A stretch of DNA of 64,000 nt from positions 1 through 64,000 of the forward strand of contig CANMVS010000016.1 in NCBI GenBank assembly GCA_947501445.1, in the 5' to 3' direction. The notes under the pieces were generated by a model, which was not told the origin of the DNA, searched no databases, and saw only the letters and a program-made list of their open reading frames with translations. The stretch's first letter is position 1. Each line of letters starts with the position of its first letter. The translations under genes and the position numbers were made by a program. Positions 45,891-55,239 of this stretch are shown here, piece after piece. This DNA comes from an uncultured Rhizobiaceae group bacterium (GTDB taxonomy: Bacteria > Pseudomonadota > Alphaproteobacteria > Rhizobiales > Rhizobiaceae).

Positions 45891-46930
45891 TGCAAAGTTT
45901 CGACGAATTTTCAGCTAACCCCGCCCTCGAACAACCGCTGAACCGTGCACAAAAGGCCGCCGCCGTTCTCATTGCCATGGGAAAACCTGTTGCGGGAAAA
46001 CTGCTAAAATTCTTTTCATCCAGTGAATTGCAAACAATCATCGACAGTGCCCAGTCACTCAGGAGCATACCACCGCACGAACTCGACGATGTGGTTAGCG
46101 AATTTGAGGACCTGTTCACTGAAGGCACCGGGCTCATGGACAATGCCCAGGCCATGGAGGGAATACTCGAGGAAGGGCTTTCACCGGATGAGGTTGATGG
46201 TCTTTTGGGCCGTCAGGCGGCATTTCAAAAACTCGAAACAACCATCTGGGATAGAATTCAGGATGCTGATCCTGTCTACATCGGTAAATATCTGAAAAAG
46301 GAACACCCGCAGACCATAGCCTATGTGGTTTCCATGCTGCCTTCATCATTTGGTGCAAAAATCCTGCTGCAGATCGCCCAGGATCAACGGGCAGACATCA
46401 TTCACCGAGCGGTCAACATGAAATCCGTCAATCCAAAGGTTGCGGATATTATTGAACAACGTGTCAGACAGATGCTGGAAGGTCTTGAGGCGGAACAAAA
46501 TACAACGGCGACCAACCGGATGGCAGATCTGATGAATGAATTGGACAAGCCGGTTGTCGACGCGCTTTTGGGCGATCTGGAATCCATCAGTGCCAGTGAT
46601 GTTGCGCGGGTCAAACCTAAAGTGTTCCTGTTTGAGGATATTCTGACCATGCCGCACCGCAGCAGGATTACCCTCTTCAATGATATCAGCAATGACAATA
46701 TAACCCTGTCCCTTCGCAGCGCTCCGGGCCACCTGCGTGAAGCGGTTCTATCGTCCATCGGCGCCCGCCAGCGACGCATGATCGAGGCCGACCTTACCGA
46801 TGGCGCGCAAAATGTGACTGCCCGCGATATTGCTGTCGCCCGCAGGTCCATCACCCAGGAAGCCATGCGGTTGGCCTCTCTTGGTCAGTTAAGCCTGATT
46901 GACAAAAGCCAGGATGAACAGGCGGCCTGA
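45890..46930 (+). CDS. fliG: Flagellar motor switch protein FliG
   Basis: The 346 aa protein has the N-, middle (EHPQTIAYVVSMLPSSFGAK) and C-terminal domains (VFLFEDILTMPHRSR, LREAVLSSIGARQRRMIEAD) present. It transmits torque between the stator and the MS ring. Translationally coupled to fliN. Confidence 0.95.
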   Translation: MQSFDEFSANPALEQPLNRAQKAAAVLIAMGKPVAGKLLKFFSSSELQTIIDSAQSLRSIPPHELDDVVSEFEDLFTEGTGLMDNAQAMEGILEEGLSPDEVDGLLGRQAAFQKLETTIWDRIQDADPVYIGKYLKKEHPQTIAYVVSMLPSSFGAKILLQIAQDQRADIIHRAVNMKSVNPKVADIIEQRVRQMLEGLEAEQNTTATNRMADLMNELDKPVVDALLGDLESISASDVARVKPKVFLFEDILTMPHRSRITLFNDISNDNITLSLRSAPGHLREAVLSSIGARQRRMIEADLTDGAQNVTARDIAVARRSITQEAMRLASLGQLSLIDKSQDEQAA

Positions 46931-47020
46931 TATCTGTGGCCATGATGCGGCAAACCACACCACCAAAGTTCAGGATCATCGCTCCGCAAAACCATTTTCT
47001 CACGATCAGGAATTCGGATC

Positions 47021-48100
47021 ATGTCTGAAGAACAGGATAAGGAAAGCAAGACCGAAGAGCCGACCGAGAAAAAGATTCGCGACGCGGTCGAAAAGGGTAA
47101 TATCCCCTTCTCGCGGGAGGTGCCGATATTCGCCTCTTCGATGGCCATTCTGGTTTTTTGCATATTTTTCATGCCGTCTGGCGCTGCCTATGTGACTGTT
47201 TCGCTGGCGGATGTTTTTGAAAAAGCGGACAAATGGCCGCTATCAAGTGGCGAAGACAGCCTATCGCTGTTCAATCATCTGTTTTGGGAGACAAGTCATC
47301 TCCTGCTACCGGCCTTCGCACTGATGATGGCCTTTGGCATCGCAGCCTCTGTTCTGCAGAACATTCCAAGACCCGCACTGGACCGTGTGCAACCGAAACT
47401 TTCAAGACTGTCGATCAGCAAGGGGTTCAAGCGCATTTACGGGGCGCAGGGTCTGGTCGAATTTGCAAAATCCCTGACAAAAATTCTGGTAATCTCAACA
47501 ATCGTTGCCCTGGTCATGTTGAGTGACTATTTTGAATCACTCGCGGGCATGTTCTCAGATCCGATAACCATTCCCCAGATCATGGCCCGTCTTGCAGCAA
47601 AGGTATTTGCAATAATCCTGATCGCGACGGCGCTTCTTGCCATCGTGGACTTATTGTGGACGCGTTTCCATTGGCACAATGAGTTACGCATGACCCGCCA
47701 GGAATTGAAAGACGAAATCAAACAGTCTGACGGGGATCCAATCATCAAGGCAAGGCAACGTTCCCTGGCGCGAGACCGTGCACGCAACAGGATGATGTCT
47801 GACGTGCCACGCGCTACACTGGTGATTGCGAATCCAACCCATTTTGCTGTCGCTCTACGCTATGTGCGCGAAGAAAATGAAGCGCCTGTCATTGTGGCAA
47901 AGGGACAGGATCTGGTTGCATTGAAAATTCGGGAAATCGCCGAAAAAAATGATGTTCCTGTCTTCGAAGACCCGCCATTGGCACGCTCCATTTTTGCACA
48001 AGCTTCGGTTGGTAGTGTCATTCCAGCGGCATTTTACAAGGCCGTCGCAGAATTGATCCATGTGATCTACGCCAAGGCAGGGGAGCAGGGGCGGTCATGA
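47021..48100 (+). CDS. flhB: Flagellar export switch protein FlhB
   Basis: The 359 aa protein has four membrane helices and a cytoplasmic domain with the autocleavage site NPTH at 271-274. The N-terminal [20 protein letters not shown] is characteristic. It lies 90 bases after fliG, probably in the same transcript. The C-terminal domain follows FliK signals to change export specificity. Confidence 0.96.
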   Translation: MSEEQDKESKTEEPTEKKIRDAVEKGNIPFSREVPIFASSMAILVFCIFFMPSGAAYVTVSLADVFEKADKWPLSSGEDSLSLFNHLFWETSHLLLPAFALMMAFGIAASVLQNIPRPALDRVQPKLSRLSISKGFKRIYGAQGLVEFAKSLTKILVISTIVALVMLSDYFESLAGMFSDPITIPQIMARLAAKVFAIILIATALLAIVDLLWTRFHWHNELRMTRQELKDEIKQSDGDPIIKARQRSLARDRARNRMMSDVPRATLVIANPTHFAVALRYVREENEAPVIVAKGQDLVALKIREIAEKNDVPVFEDPPLARSIFAQASVGSVIPAAFYKAVAELIHVIYAKAGEQGRS

Positions 48101-48170
48101 AGAGAACGCACGCCATTTATAATGCTCATCTGTATATGTTCAGCGCCAACAGACTTTAGATTTATTATTC

Positions 48171-48599
48171 ATGAAAAAATGCCCCTATACAAAACAGCGT
48201 GAAGAAATAGTCGCTCATGCCATTCGAAGTGTTGCCAGCGAATTGCGGTTGCTCGACGCCGCCGATCTGATAGCGTTGCTGCGTCTGGAATGCCACGGCG
48301 ATCTTGCCGATCTGGTTTCCTCGGCAGCCGAACTTTTCTTTCTGCCAGGGACGGTCAATTTCGGTATCGGCGGCGATTACAGCCTTGATTGGGGAACAAC
48401 ACCTCAAGTCACGCTCGACATCGAGTTGAAACCGGTCGGCATGACAGTCTTTGCCCGTTTGACCTTACTGGAAAGCCATGGTGCGGTTGAGATCAATCAC
48501 ATTACTTTTGACGACCCATCACAGGATCCACACGAAAACACAGCCCTGCTGGCCGCCAGCCTCGAGGCCAGTTGCTTTCAAATAGCAAGTGCTGCCTAG
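48171..48599 (+). CDS. Hypothetical protein downstream of flhB
   Basis: The 142 aa protein is not a family I recognise. It begins with a helical segment (REEIVAHAIRSVASELRLLD, LIALLRLECHGDLADLVSS) and ends in a beta-rich half (LDIELKPVGMTVFARLTLLE). No signal or membrane segment. A small hypothetical gene also occupies this place in S. meliloti as I recall. It ends just before a strong bidirectional terminator. Confidence 0.65.
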   Translation: MKKCPYTKQREEIVAHAIRSVASELRLLDAADLIALLRLECHGDLADLVSSAAELFFLPGTVNFGIGGDYSLDWGTTPQVTLDIELKPVGMTVFARLTLLESHGAVEINHITFDDPSQDPHENTALLAASLEASCFQIASAA

Positions 48600-48639
48600 A
48601 ACCTGTTTCGCGGCACCACTTTCCAGGCGGCGTTGAGAA

Positions 48640-48663
48640 AACAGGGGCGCGAGCGCCCCTGTT
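48640..48663. terminator. Bidirectional terminator between the flhB operon and visR
   Basis: Perfect 11-base arms AACAGGGGCGC and GCGCCCCTGTT around GA. On the minus strand the stem is followed by TTCTC. It separates two convergent genes. Confidence 0.85.
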
Positions 48664-48690
48664 CCAATCCAACCCACATCAAGCGCTGAG

Positions 48691-49425
48691 CTAGCCAATC
48701 AATCCCAGGCGTATCGCCTTGGCAATGGCCTGTATTCTGTTGACAGCATCCAGCTTGCTTGCGGCAAAGCCCAGATAGGCATTTACCGTATGCACAGACA
48801 GCCCCAGATCCTCGGCAATGCCTTCACTCTTGTAACCGTCAGCAGCCAGTTGCAGGCACTGCAGTTCCCGGTCATTCAGGCTTTGTTGAGGCGCAAATTT
48901 CTGGACATCCAGTGCCAGTAATTCACGCATGATCCGATAGGCATCGCCGTGGAACTCCACCGCCCGATCACCGGAAATATCCAGATCGCGCCCGAAAAAC
49001 AGGACAAATCCATTGCCCATAATGCCCAGCTTCACCGGAAAACCAACACCAGCACTGCCGATACCGGATATGGGTAATATATCCACAAAACCGTCGCCAT
49101 CAGGCAGCCCGTTGATTTCCACAGGCCAGCGGAATGGCAGAAGTGACCTTTCCATATGCAGCTCAATCGCATCGCTGAGCGCAGGCAGGCTAAGCCGCAT
49201 TTGCCTGTCTATGGAACTGAAAACAACCGTGGTTCTGTTTTGCACATTAGGTGCAAACCGGTTAACTCTGCACACCGCATAGCCATCAGCACCAAGAATA
49301 TATCTTAGTTCTTGAGCTGCATCCTCAAGCTCTACAGATCCACGTGATTTAGTATTCGTTTTTTGTGGCCATGGCTGACAATCCTCTAGATTATCATTGA
49401 CCGAATCTCGCAATGCCGTCTCCAA
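48691..49425 (-). CDS. visR: LuxR-type flagellar regulator VisR
   Basis: The 244 aa protein has an N-terminal ligand-binding-like domain followed by a LuxR helix-turn-helix (NDRELQCLQLAADGYKSEGI, LSVHTVNAYLGFAASKLDAV). VisR works as a heterodimer with VisN at the top of the rhizobial flagellar cascade, activating rem. It is assigned as VisR because it is the second of the tandem pair after fliF, the S. meliloti order; the two names could be exchanged. Confidence 0.8.
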   Translation of the reverse strand: METALRDSVNDNLEDCQPWPQKTNTKSRGSVELEDAAQELRYILGADGYAVCRVNRFAPNVQNRTTVVFSSIDRQMRLSLPALSDAIELHMERSLLPFRWPVEINGLPDGDGFVDILPISGIGSAGVGFPVKLGIMGNGFVLFFGRDLDISGDRAVEFHGDAYRIMRELLALDVQKFAPQQSLNDRELQCLQLAADGYKSEGIAEDLGLSVHTVNAYLGFAASKLDAVNRIQAIAKAIRLGLIG

Positions 49426-49531
49426 CGTCTCGCCCCCGTTTTTGACTTCATTTCATTTATGTATTTTGTAAAACAGACTTCATGCCCATTCTCAAAATGT
49501 CGAATGGCGGATCCAATTTACCCGCTCGGGC

Positions 49532-50200
49532 TCATATCAAATTGTTTCGTACTGCATGGGCAATCGCCTCCGATCGGGTTTTGGTTGATGTCTTTCTCAT
49601 TATGCCAGTTATGTAATTGTTTACCGTATTGCGTGAGATACCGATGATCAGGGAAATCTCATCGCTGGTCTTGCCTTCTGCAATCCAGGACAAGCACTCC
49701 ATTTCACGCTCTGTCAGATCCTGCAGAACCTCAACACCAAATATACTCTGCTGAAAGCCTGCCAAATGATAAGCACATATCTGCCCAACATCGCGTAAGC
49801 GGTTCTCGGAAAATATCATGCCCTCCGGAAACAGCAAAAGCATTGCCATGCGTGCGGGGCCAACATCAAACGGAATGATGCAAATTTGCTGACCTACATT
49901 TTGCGGCATCCTGATTGTTTTGGGACAATCCGCATAGGTGGGCAGCATTGCCGACATGCACCGTTCAATCTCGGTAACCTTCAACTGCGCGCGCACCAGG
50001 ATAACACCCAGCTTTCGCACCAGATCATAAGGCCAGTTTGACGAAACAGCAAAATCAAGGCTGCCTTCGCTGTAAATATCCCAACGCACCAGCAGATAGT
50101 TGCAAGCGCTGGCATACTGGGCGATCAGCCCAAGTCCATCGGAAATATCGCCTGACTTTCCAGCGATCCTCACGTCTTCCAATAGGCGCGCCCGGCTCAT
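49532..50200 (-). CDS. visN: LuxR-type flagellar regulator VisN
   Basis: The 222 aa protein has the same layout as VisR: an N-terminal sensor-like domain, then a LuxR DNA-binding domain (LTEREMECLSWIAEGKTSDE, ISRNTVNNYITGIMRKTSTK). It is adjacent to visR in the same orientation. Partner of VisR in controlling rem. The gap of 106 bases to visR leaves room for a second promoter. Confidence 0.8.
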   Translation of the reverse strand: MSRARLLEDVRIAGKSGDISDGLGLIAQYASACNYLLVRWDIYSEGSLDFAVSSNWPYDLVRKLGVILVRAQLKVTEIERCMSAMLPTYADCPKTIRMPQNVGQQICIIPFDVGPARMAMLLLFPEGMIFSENRLRDVGQICAYHLAGFQQSIFGVEVLQDLTEREMECLSWIAEGKTSDEISLIIGISRNTVNNYITGIMRKTSTKTRSEAIAHAVRNNLI

Positions 50201-50631
50201 AGCAGGTCACCATTGATAGAAGTCATGCCTTTTGCGGTGGTGTGCTGAATATTCAACAGACCACTCGTCATCACTGCCGTTGGATTATATCCAGCGGCAG
50301 GATATGTAATGCCTCGTCCCGGCACATAGACCCCCAGTGTTATATTTCGCCGTAACACCATATCTTATATTTATCACATCGCCCGAAATTTGCCTACATG
50401 GACCGCCTCAGCCGCACGCGCCCAATTGACCAATTCAACAGGGCACAGCAAATTCCAAAAACAAGCTAGCATGCATTTTTACTATTTCGAATTGTGATTT
50501 CTGACACTTTACAGGCAATTCGTATTGTTGCAGCCACCTTCTGAAGGTCCGAAGAAGCAGGCGTCTGTGATCTCTGATCATATTAATGTCCGACCCGCGA
50601 CACACCACGCGATCAATCTGTCTTGTGCAGG
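50201..50631. other. Intergenic region upstream of visN
   Basis: About 430 bases that must hold the visN promoter. AT-rich stretch ATATCTTATATTTATCAC at 50360-50377. No copy of the flagellar promoter motif, no CtrA box, and no supported ORF. Confidence 0.45.
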
Positions 50632-50696
50632 GCAAAATCTGAATACATCAACAGATTCAGCGGCCGACAGCACAAGCCTGATCCTCAATCCACTAG
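50632..50696 (+). repeat. Palindromic intergenic repeat, copy H (degenerate)
   Basis: CAAAATCTGAATACATCAAC followed by AGATTCAGCGGCCGACAGCA matches the middle of the family with decay; hairpins are largely lost. It ends in CTAG (50692-50695), which contains the fliF stop codon. Confidence 0.5.
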
Positions 50697-52396
50697 GCAG
50701 CATCTTCCAATGCCCACTTGCGCAATATTTTGGCCGCACGTTCTTCGTTGATCTCAACCATACGGGCCAGTCTTTTTTCCGGCCCTTCCTTGACCCGCGA
50801 ACTGATATCTTCACCTGCCGGCGCGAAATTCGGCATGGCCCCCATTGTCGGAGCGCCCTCACCCAGGGCAAAGCCACCTGCGTCAGCCGGATTTTCTGCT
50901 GCATCAAAGCCAAAATCAGCACCAAACCCTTCCATGCCGCCGGTTGCGGGGCTGAAGTCCGGCAAGTCCGTTCCACCCTCTTCTTCCATCGCCGCAGAGA
51001 CCGTCAGCGCCTTGGCGAGTGGTCGAAAGCCAAACCATATGACCAGTAACGCGACAAGAACAAAGGCTCCGGCATTGATCATGGAGCCTATATGGCGGCT
51101 TGCCGATTGCACAAATCCGCCAGACTGCGCGCTACCGCTCAACAGCTCTGTGTCCAGAAACTGAACAACTGTCAGATTGATCTGATCGCCACGCTCGCTA
51201 TCAAGTCCTGCCGCAGATCTGACAATCTGCTCCAACTCGGCCAGGTGCGCGCTTCGCTCATCCGGGGTCGCAGCCTCCCCAAGCATTGCAGCAACGCGAC
51301 TTTCATTGATGACGACAGCGATGGAAAGCCGTTCAACATTGTAACTGTTGCGCACTGTCGCAACCGTACGCGAGTTAATCTCGTAGTTGGTTTGTTCTTC
51401 CTTGCGTTCATTCGATTCCGTTGATTGAGGCCCGGATGTGCTTTGCACCTGCTCGTTAGGCAGATTTTGCTCAACGGTTGCAGGTGTATTGGCGTCAGTG
51501 CTGTTCGAAGCCTTGTTTTCACGGGTGATTCTGATGGAACGCTCAACGCGTGATTCGGGATCAAAAACGGTCTCCTGAATCTGTTGGGTGTCGGTATTTA
51601 TCTGCGCTCTGACACTGGCGCGAAAGTTATCCACACCGAGAAAGGGAGCCAGAGCCTTGTCAATATTACTGACGACTTCCGCCTCAACGGTCTGCACAAT
51701 ATTCAATGATCTGTTCATCGTGCTGTTGGAATAATCATCTCCGGAAGCCAGCAACTGCCCGGTTGAATCGAGCACGGTCACATCATCGATGCCGAGCCCC
51801 GGCACGGACGAAGCCACAAGGTGCCGGATTGATTCCGCCGACCGGCGACCATCGTTGCCGACCGCACGCACCATCACCGATGCAGATGGTTTTTGTTCGC
51901 CACGACGAAAGCTGCCACGATCCGGCATAACAATGTGAACACGCGCAGCGCTAATTCCATTTATTGAACGTATTGTACGGGCAATCTCACCCTCAAGGGC
52001 CCGAACGCGGGTCACTTCCTGCATGAATGACGTCAGACCAAGTGAGCCAACATTGTCAAACAGCTCGTAACCGGAATTTGCACTATTGGGCAAACCACGC
52101 TCTGCAAGTGTCATGCGGGCTCTGCCGGTCATACCAACCGGAACACTGATGGCTGCACCATCTGCGCTGACTTGCGTCGGAACATTTATCTCAGCCAGTG
52201 CGATCGCAATCTGATTGGAATCATTTGCTTCAAGGCCAACATAAAGCGTTTCATAGGCCGGCTTGTTCAAAAAAACGGCCGCCAGCACAATAAGCACAAT
52301 GGCCAACCCGCCTGCCGCTGCAAGTGCAACGAGACGTTTTGTTCCAAGTTCCGCAAGGGTTCCTGGCAAACTGGAAAGTTGGTTCAACAGATTCAT
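50693..52396 (-). CDS. fliF: Flagellar MS-ring protein FliF
   Basis: The 567 aa protein has two membrane helices (residues about 24-44 and 433-453) flanking the periplasmic ring-building domains (ALAEINVPTQVSADGAAISV, ALEGEIARTIRSINGISAAR, VHIVMPDRGSFRR). Its FliG-binding C-terminus ends in AAKILRKWALEDAA. It has its own promoter motif 93 bases upstream and a stop codon in the CTAG edge of a degenerate repeat. Confidence 0.95.
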   Translation of the reverse strand: MNLLNQLSSLPGTLAELGTKRLVALAAAGGLAIVLIVLAAVFLNKPAYETLYVGLEANDSNQIAIALAEINVPTQVSADGAAISVPVGMTGRARMTLAERGLPNSANSGYELFDNVGSLGLTSFMQEVTRVRALEGEIARTIRSINGISAARVHIVMPDRGSFRRGEQKPSASVMVRAVGNDGRRSAESIRHLVASSVPGLGIDDVTVLDSTGQLLASGDDYSNSTMNRSLNIVQTVEAEVVSNIDKALAPFLGVDNFRASVRAQINTDTQQIQETVFDPESRVERSIRITRENKASNSTDANTPATVEQNLPNEQVQSTSGPQSTESNERKEEQTNYEINSRTVATVRNSYNVERLSIAVVINESRVAAMLGEAATPDERSAHLAELEQIVRSAAGLDSERGDQINLTVVQFLDTELLSGSAQSGGFVQSASRHIGSMINAGAFVLVALLVIWFGFRPLAKALTVSAAMEEEGGTDLPDFSPATGGMEGFGADFGFDAAENPADAGGFALGEGAPTMGAMPNFAPAGEDISSRVKEGPEKRLARMVEINEERAAKILRKWALEDAA

Positions 52397-52472
52397 TCTG
52401 TCTCCACATCACCATCGGGCGGCTTCAATACGCAACATCGGCCAGGCAGCATGTGCCCGTCCGACAAAATGC

Positions 52473-52498
52473 ACACTAGATAATGAAGCTTGCGCGAA
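52473..52498 (-). promoter_or_regulatory. Bipartite promoter motif upstream of fliF
   Basis: Minus strand TTCGCGCAAG, nine bases, CTAGTGT, 93 bases before the fliF start. Confidence 0.6.
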
Positions 52499-52594
52499 GA
52501 TGTAGTAGAGACGAAGGATATTCAAATATGTTGATGATGAATTCAGCCTCCTATACGGGCATTATTTCCATATTTGGAAGACACGTAACAGCAT

Positions 52595-52698
52595 CAGAGC
52601 AATTCAGGTTTTGACGGAATCGGCAAAACCTGAATGCATCAACAAAATCAACGGCCGACACCGTTGTCCCGTTTCTGACAAAACGTGAAACGGTCTAG
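52595..52698 (+). repeat. Bipartite palindromic intergenic repeat, copy G (best preserved)
   Basis: Start AGAGCAATTCAGG; hairpin 1 CAGGTTTTG/CAAAACCTG; middle AATGCATCAACAAAATCAAC and GGCCGACACCGTTG; hairpin 2 CCGTTTC/GAAACGG (seven-base arms); end GGTCTAGA. The end edge CTAG contains the stop codon of the minus-strand cheT-like gene. Confidence 0.85.
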
Positions 52699-53117
52699 AA
52701 AAGATCGATATCACCCGCATTCACTGGATCACTGTCCGGTTCCTGGTTCTGCAGCGATGTCCGTAACCGCCGCTGCATGTCAGCCAGCTTGACGACATTC
52801 AGTGCCGTTGTTGTATCAATCAGATATTGTTGCGGCAGGGTCGAGGATAGTTCGGCGAGAAATTCGCCAAGGCCATGGACCTTCTGAATTGCCAGATCCA
52901 TGCCCTGCACGGCGACGACGTTGGAGGCAGCCACTGTACTTGTTGAAGTCTCCGGTCCACATAGCACCTGCTCCGCAGCTTCAATCAGATTGGCAATATC
53001 GGTTAACTCAGACTGGCATTTCAACAAAAGATCACCCAGCGTGTCTACCTGCCTGCCATCTGTCGAACGAGCGGGGGCAATATGATCTTCGGAATGTGCC
53101 AGATTATCGTAATTCAT
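52695..53117 (-). CDS. cheT: CheT/CheZ-like CheY phosphatase candidate
   Basis: The 140 aa protein from ATG 53117 (GGGTGGG upstream; a GTG three codons earlier is in frame). It carries DLAIQ (74-78), the DxxxQ motif of the CheZ active site, in a helical context, and ends with DIDLF, resembling the acidic-hydrophobic C-terminal CheY-binding peptide of CheZ. It lies last in the che operon, where S. meliloti has the small gene now described as CheT. The repeat edge provides its TAG stop. Confidence 0.7.
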   Translation of the reverse strand: MNYDNLAHSEDHIAPARSTDGRQVDTLGDLLLKCQSELTDIANLIEAAEQVLCGPETSTSTVAASNVVAVQGMDLAIQKVHGLGEFLAELSSTLPQQYLIDTTTALNVVKLADMQRRLRTSLQNQEPDSDPVNAGDIDLF

Positions 53118-53252
53118 TATACCCACCCAGTTATTATTGGACCATTGGCCAAATTGGGAAATTCCGTGTGAACGGGAATTTCCGTAGTGCTTTCAAACAA
53201 TTCACAGATTCGTATCTTTACAAGTTTCCTCAATCAGAAAGTAAAAGAGGTT

Positions 53253-53795
53253 TCAAAAGAACTCCACATCATCTGCCACTACAGGCTTGCTCACAATTGG
53301 TTTTTCACGCGCAACCGCCTTCAATGTGTCAGCACCGTTCAACGCGCTTTGTCGTGCCCGACCACTGACGGGCCAAAATTCAACCTTTCGGCCCGATGCA
53401 CCGCCAAGGCTGGAGTTGACGATCCTGATTCCCTCATCGCGCAGGAACTGTTCTGCAAAGATACCGTTTTGACGACCGACATCGCTGAATTGCGCCATTG
53501 TCTGCGCACCACCAAAGACCTTTGCTTCCAGTCGGTTTTTGCGTGCCCCCATTTGCAGCAATCCATTAATCAGCAATTCCATCAAATGAACGCCATACCG
53601 GTTTGCTTCACCACCACCATTGCCCGAACCTGGCAGCAGGAAGTGGTTCATGCCGCCGACTTCAGCCGTTGGATCGCGCAGACATGCCGCCACGCAGGAT
53701 CCGAGAATGGTAGACAGAACAATATCGGGCTGATCCGACACCTGATACTGCCCCTGAATGACATGCAATCGGTTTTGACGTGGCGCCACACTCAT
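53253..53795 (-). CDS. cheD: Chemoreceptor glutamine deamidase CheD
   Basis: The 180 aa protein has the catalytic Cys33 in [10 protein letters not shown] and His51 in GMNHFLLPG as in the family. It deamidates receptor glutamines. Overlaps cheY2 by four bases. Confidence 0.95.
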   Translation of the reverse strand: MSVAPRQNRLHVIQGQYQVSDQPDIVLSTILGSCVAACLRDPTAEVGGMNHFLLPGSGNGGGEANRYGVHLMELLINGLLQMGARKNRLEAKVFGGAQTMAQFSDVGRQNGIFAEQFLRDEGIRIVNSSLGGASGRKVEFWPVSGRARQSALNGADTLKAVAREKPIVSKPVVADDVEFF

Positions 53796-54181
53796 TTGAG
53801 GGCCCCGAAAACACCTTCAATCGCACCCTTCATTTTTTCGATCGTGAAGGGTTTTGCCAGCACATTATTAGCGCCGAGAGAAGCCGCTTTTTGCACCAGT
53901 GCCCTGTCCCCCTGAGCGGTCAGGATAATAACTGCGGCGCGTTTTGTGGACGCCGTGCTGCGGATTGCCTGCAACAGGCCAAGACCATCCATCTTGGGCA
54001 TGTTGAAATCCGAAATTACCAGATGATGCGGATCCTTTTGCATAATCTGAAAGGCCTGTTCACCATCACCTGCAACGGTAATCTGGGTAAAGCCCAACTG
54101 CTGCAAAGCGTCTCCAAGCAATAGACGGCTGGTGACCTGATCATCCACGATGAGTGCTTTTATCTTTTGGGCAATAGACAT
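53792..54181 (-). CDS. cheY: Chemotaxis response regulator CheY2
   Basis: The 129 aa single receiver domain has Asp13/Asp14, phosphoacceptor Asp58 in [12 protein letters not shown], Thr89 and Lys110. Named CheY2 by position after cheB; in S. meliloti CheY2 is the main motor-binding regulator and CheY1 a phosphate sink. Confidence 0.9.
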   Translation of the reverse strand: MSIAQKIKALIVDDQVTSRLLLGDALQQLGFTQITVAGDGEQAFQIMQKDPHHLVISDFNMPKMDGLGLLQAIRSTASTKRAAVIILTAQGDRALVQKAASLGANNVLAKPFTIEKMKGAIEGVFGALK

Positions 54182-55239
54182 TATTTTGGCCCCCCTCCAC
54201 GGGATGTTGTTTGATTCAGTATTTCTTCGCCGATCCGTCTTAGTGGGACCTGATTTGCAACGGCACCAATTTCAAAAGCAGCGCGCGGCATGCCGTAAAC
54301 AACGCAACTGTTTTCATTCTGGCCAATGGTAACCGCGCCCGCCTGGCGCATTTCCAGCAGACCCGCAGCACCATCACGGCCCATACCGGTCAGGATAGTT
54401 CCGACCGCACGCCGACCGCACTGGGCAGCCATTGAGCGAAACAGCACATCAACAGATGGCCGGTGACCGTTCACCGGGTCTGCCTCGCGCAATCGACACC
54501 GCTTTGTTGTCGTACCGGCAATTTCCAGATGACGGTTGCCGCCAGGTGCCAGATAAACCTGCCCAACACGCAGTGGTGCGCCATCGGTTGCTTCACTGAC
54601 AGCGGGTTTGCACAGGCGGTTGAGCCGGGCTGCAAAACTGCTGGTGAATGCTTCAGGCATATGTTGTGTGATAATGGTTGGCGGACAGTTTTGCGGAAAA
54701 GATGAAAGCACCGAAATCAGCGCTTCCACGCCTCCTGTTGATGCACCGATGGCGACGACTTTGGCATCGGGCCGGTAATGCCTCTGTTCACTGCCACAAT
54801 CACCGGCGGCAGATTGTACGGTCCGGGACGCCATTATACCCGGCCTGGATTTGCCTGCCTGCTTGATTTTTTCGGCAAGCCCCATGAAAGGGCTGTCATC
54901 ACCCAGAACCGGCTTTCCAACACAGTCGAAGGCACCCAGTTCCAATGCGGCAAGAGATACATCCGCCCCCTTGCTGGTCAGGGTGGAAACCATAATCACC
55001 GGCATGGGGCGAAGCCGCATAATCTTTTCAAGAAACTCAAGCCCGTTCATATTGGGCATTTCCACGTCGAGTGTAATCACATCCGGATTGAGTTGCTTTA
55101 TTGCCGCACGCGCCTGTGACGCGTCTCCGGCATTGCCAACAACATCAATGTCGGGATCCGCATCCAATGTAGAACTGATCAGGGAGCGCATTGTGGCTGA
55201 ATCATCAACCACCAGAACACGTACAGCGGCTTGGCTCAT
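54181..55239 (-). CDS. cheB: Protein-glutamate methylesterase CheB
   Basis: The 352 aa protein has an N-terminal receiver (Asp58) and C-terminal methylesterase with the triad Ser167 (GASTGG), His193 (QHMP) and Asp289 (GMGRDG). It removes methyl groups from receptors. Overlaps cheR by four bases. Confidence 0.96.
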   Translation of the reverse strand: MSQAAVRVLVVDDSATMRSLISSTLDADPDIDVVGNAGDASQARAAIKQLNPDVITLDVEMPNMNGLEFLEKIMRLRPMPVIMVSTLTSKGADVSLAALELGAFDCVGKPVLGDDSPFMGLAEKIKQAGKSRPGIMASRTVQSAAGDCGSEQRHYRPDAKVVAIGASTGGVEALISVLSSFPQNCPPTIITQHMPEAFTSSFAARLNRLCKPAVSEATDGAPLRVGQVYLAPGGNRHLEIAGTTTKRCRLREADPVNGHRPSVDVLFRSMAAQCGRRAVGTILTGMGRDGAAGLLEMRQAGAVTIGQNENSCVVYGMPRAAFEIGAVANQVPLRRIGEEILNQTTSRGGGPK

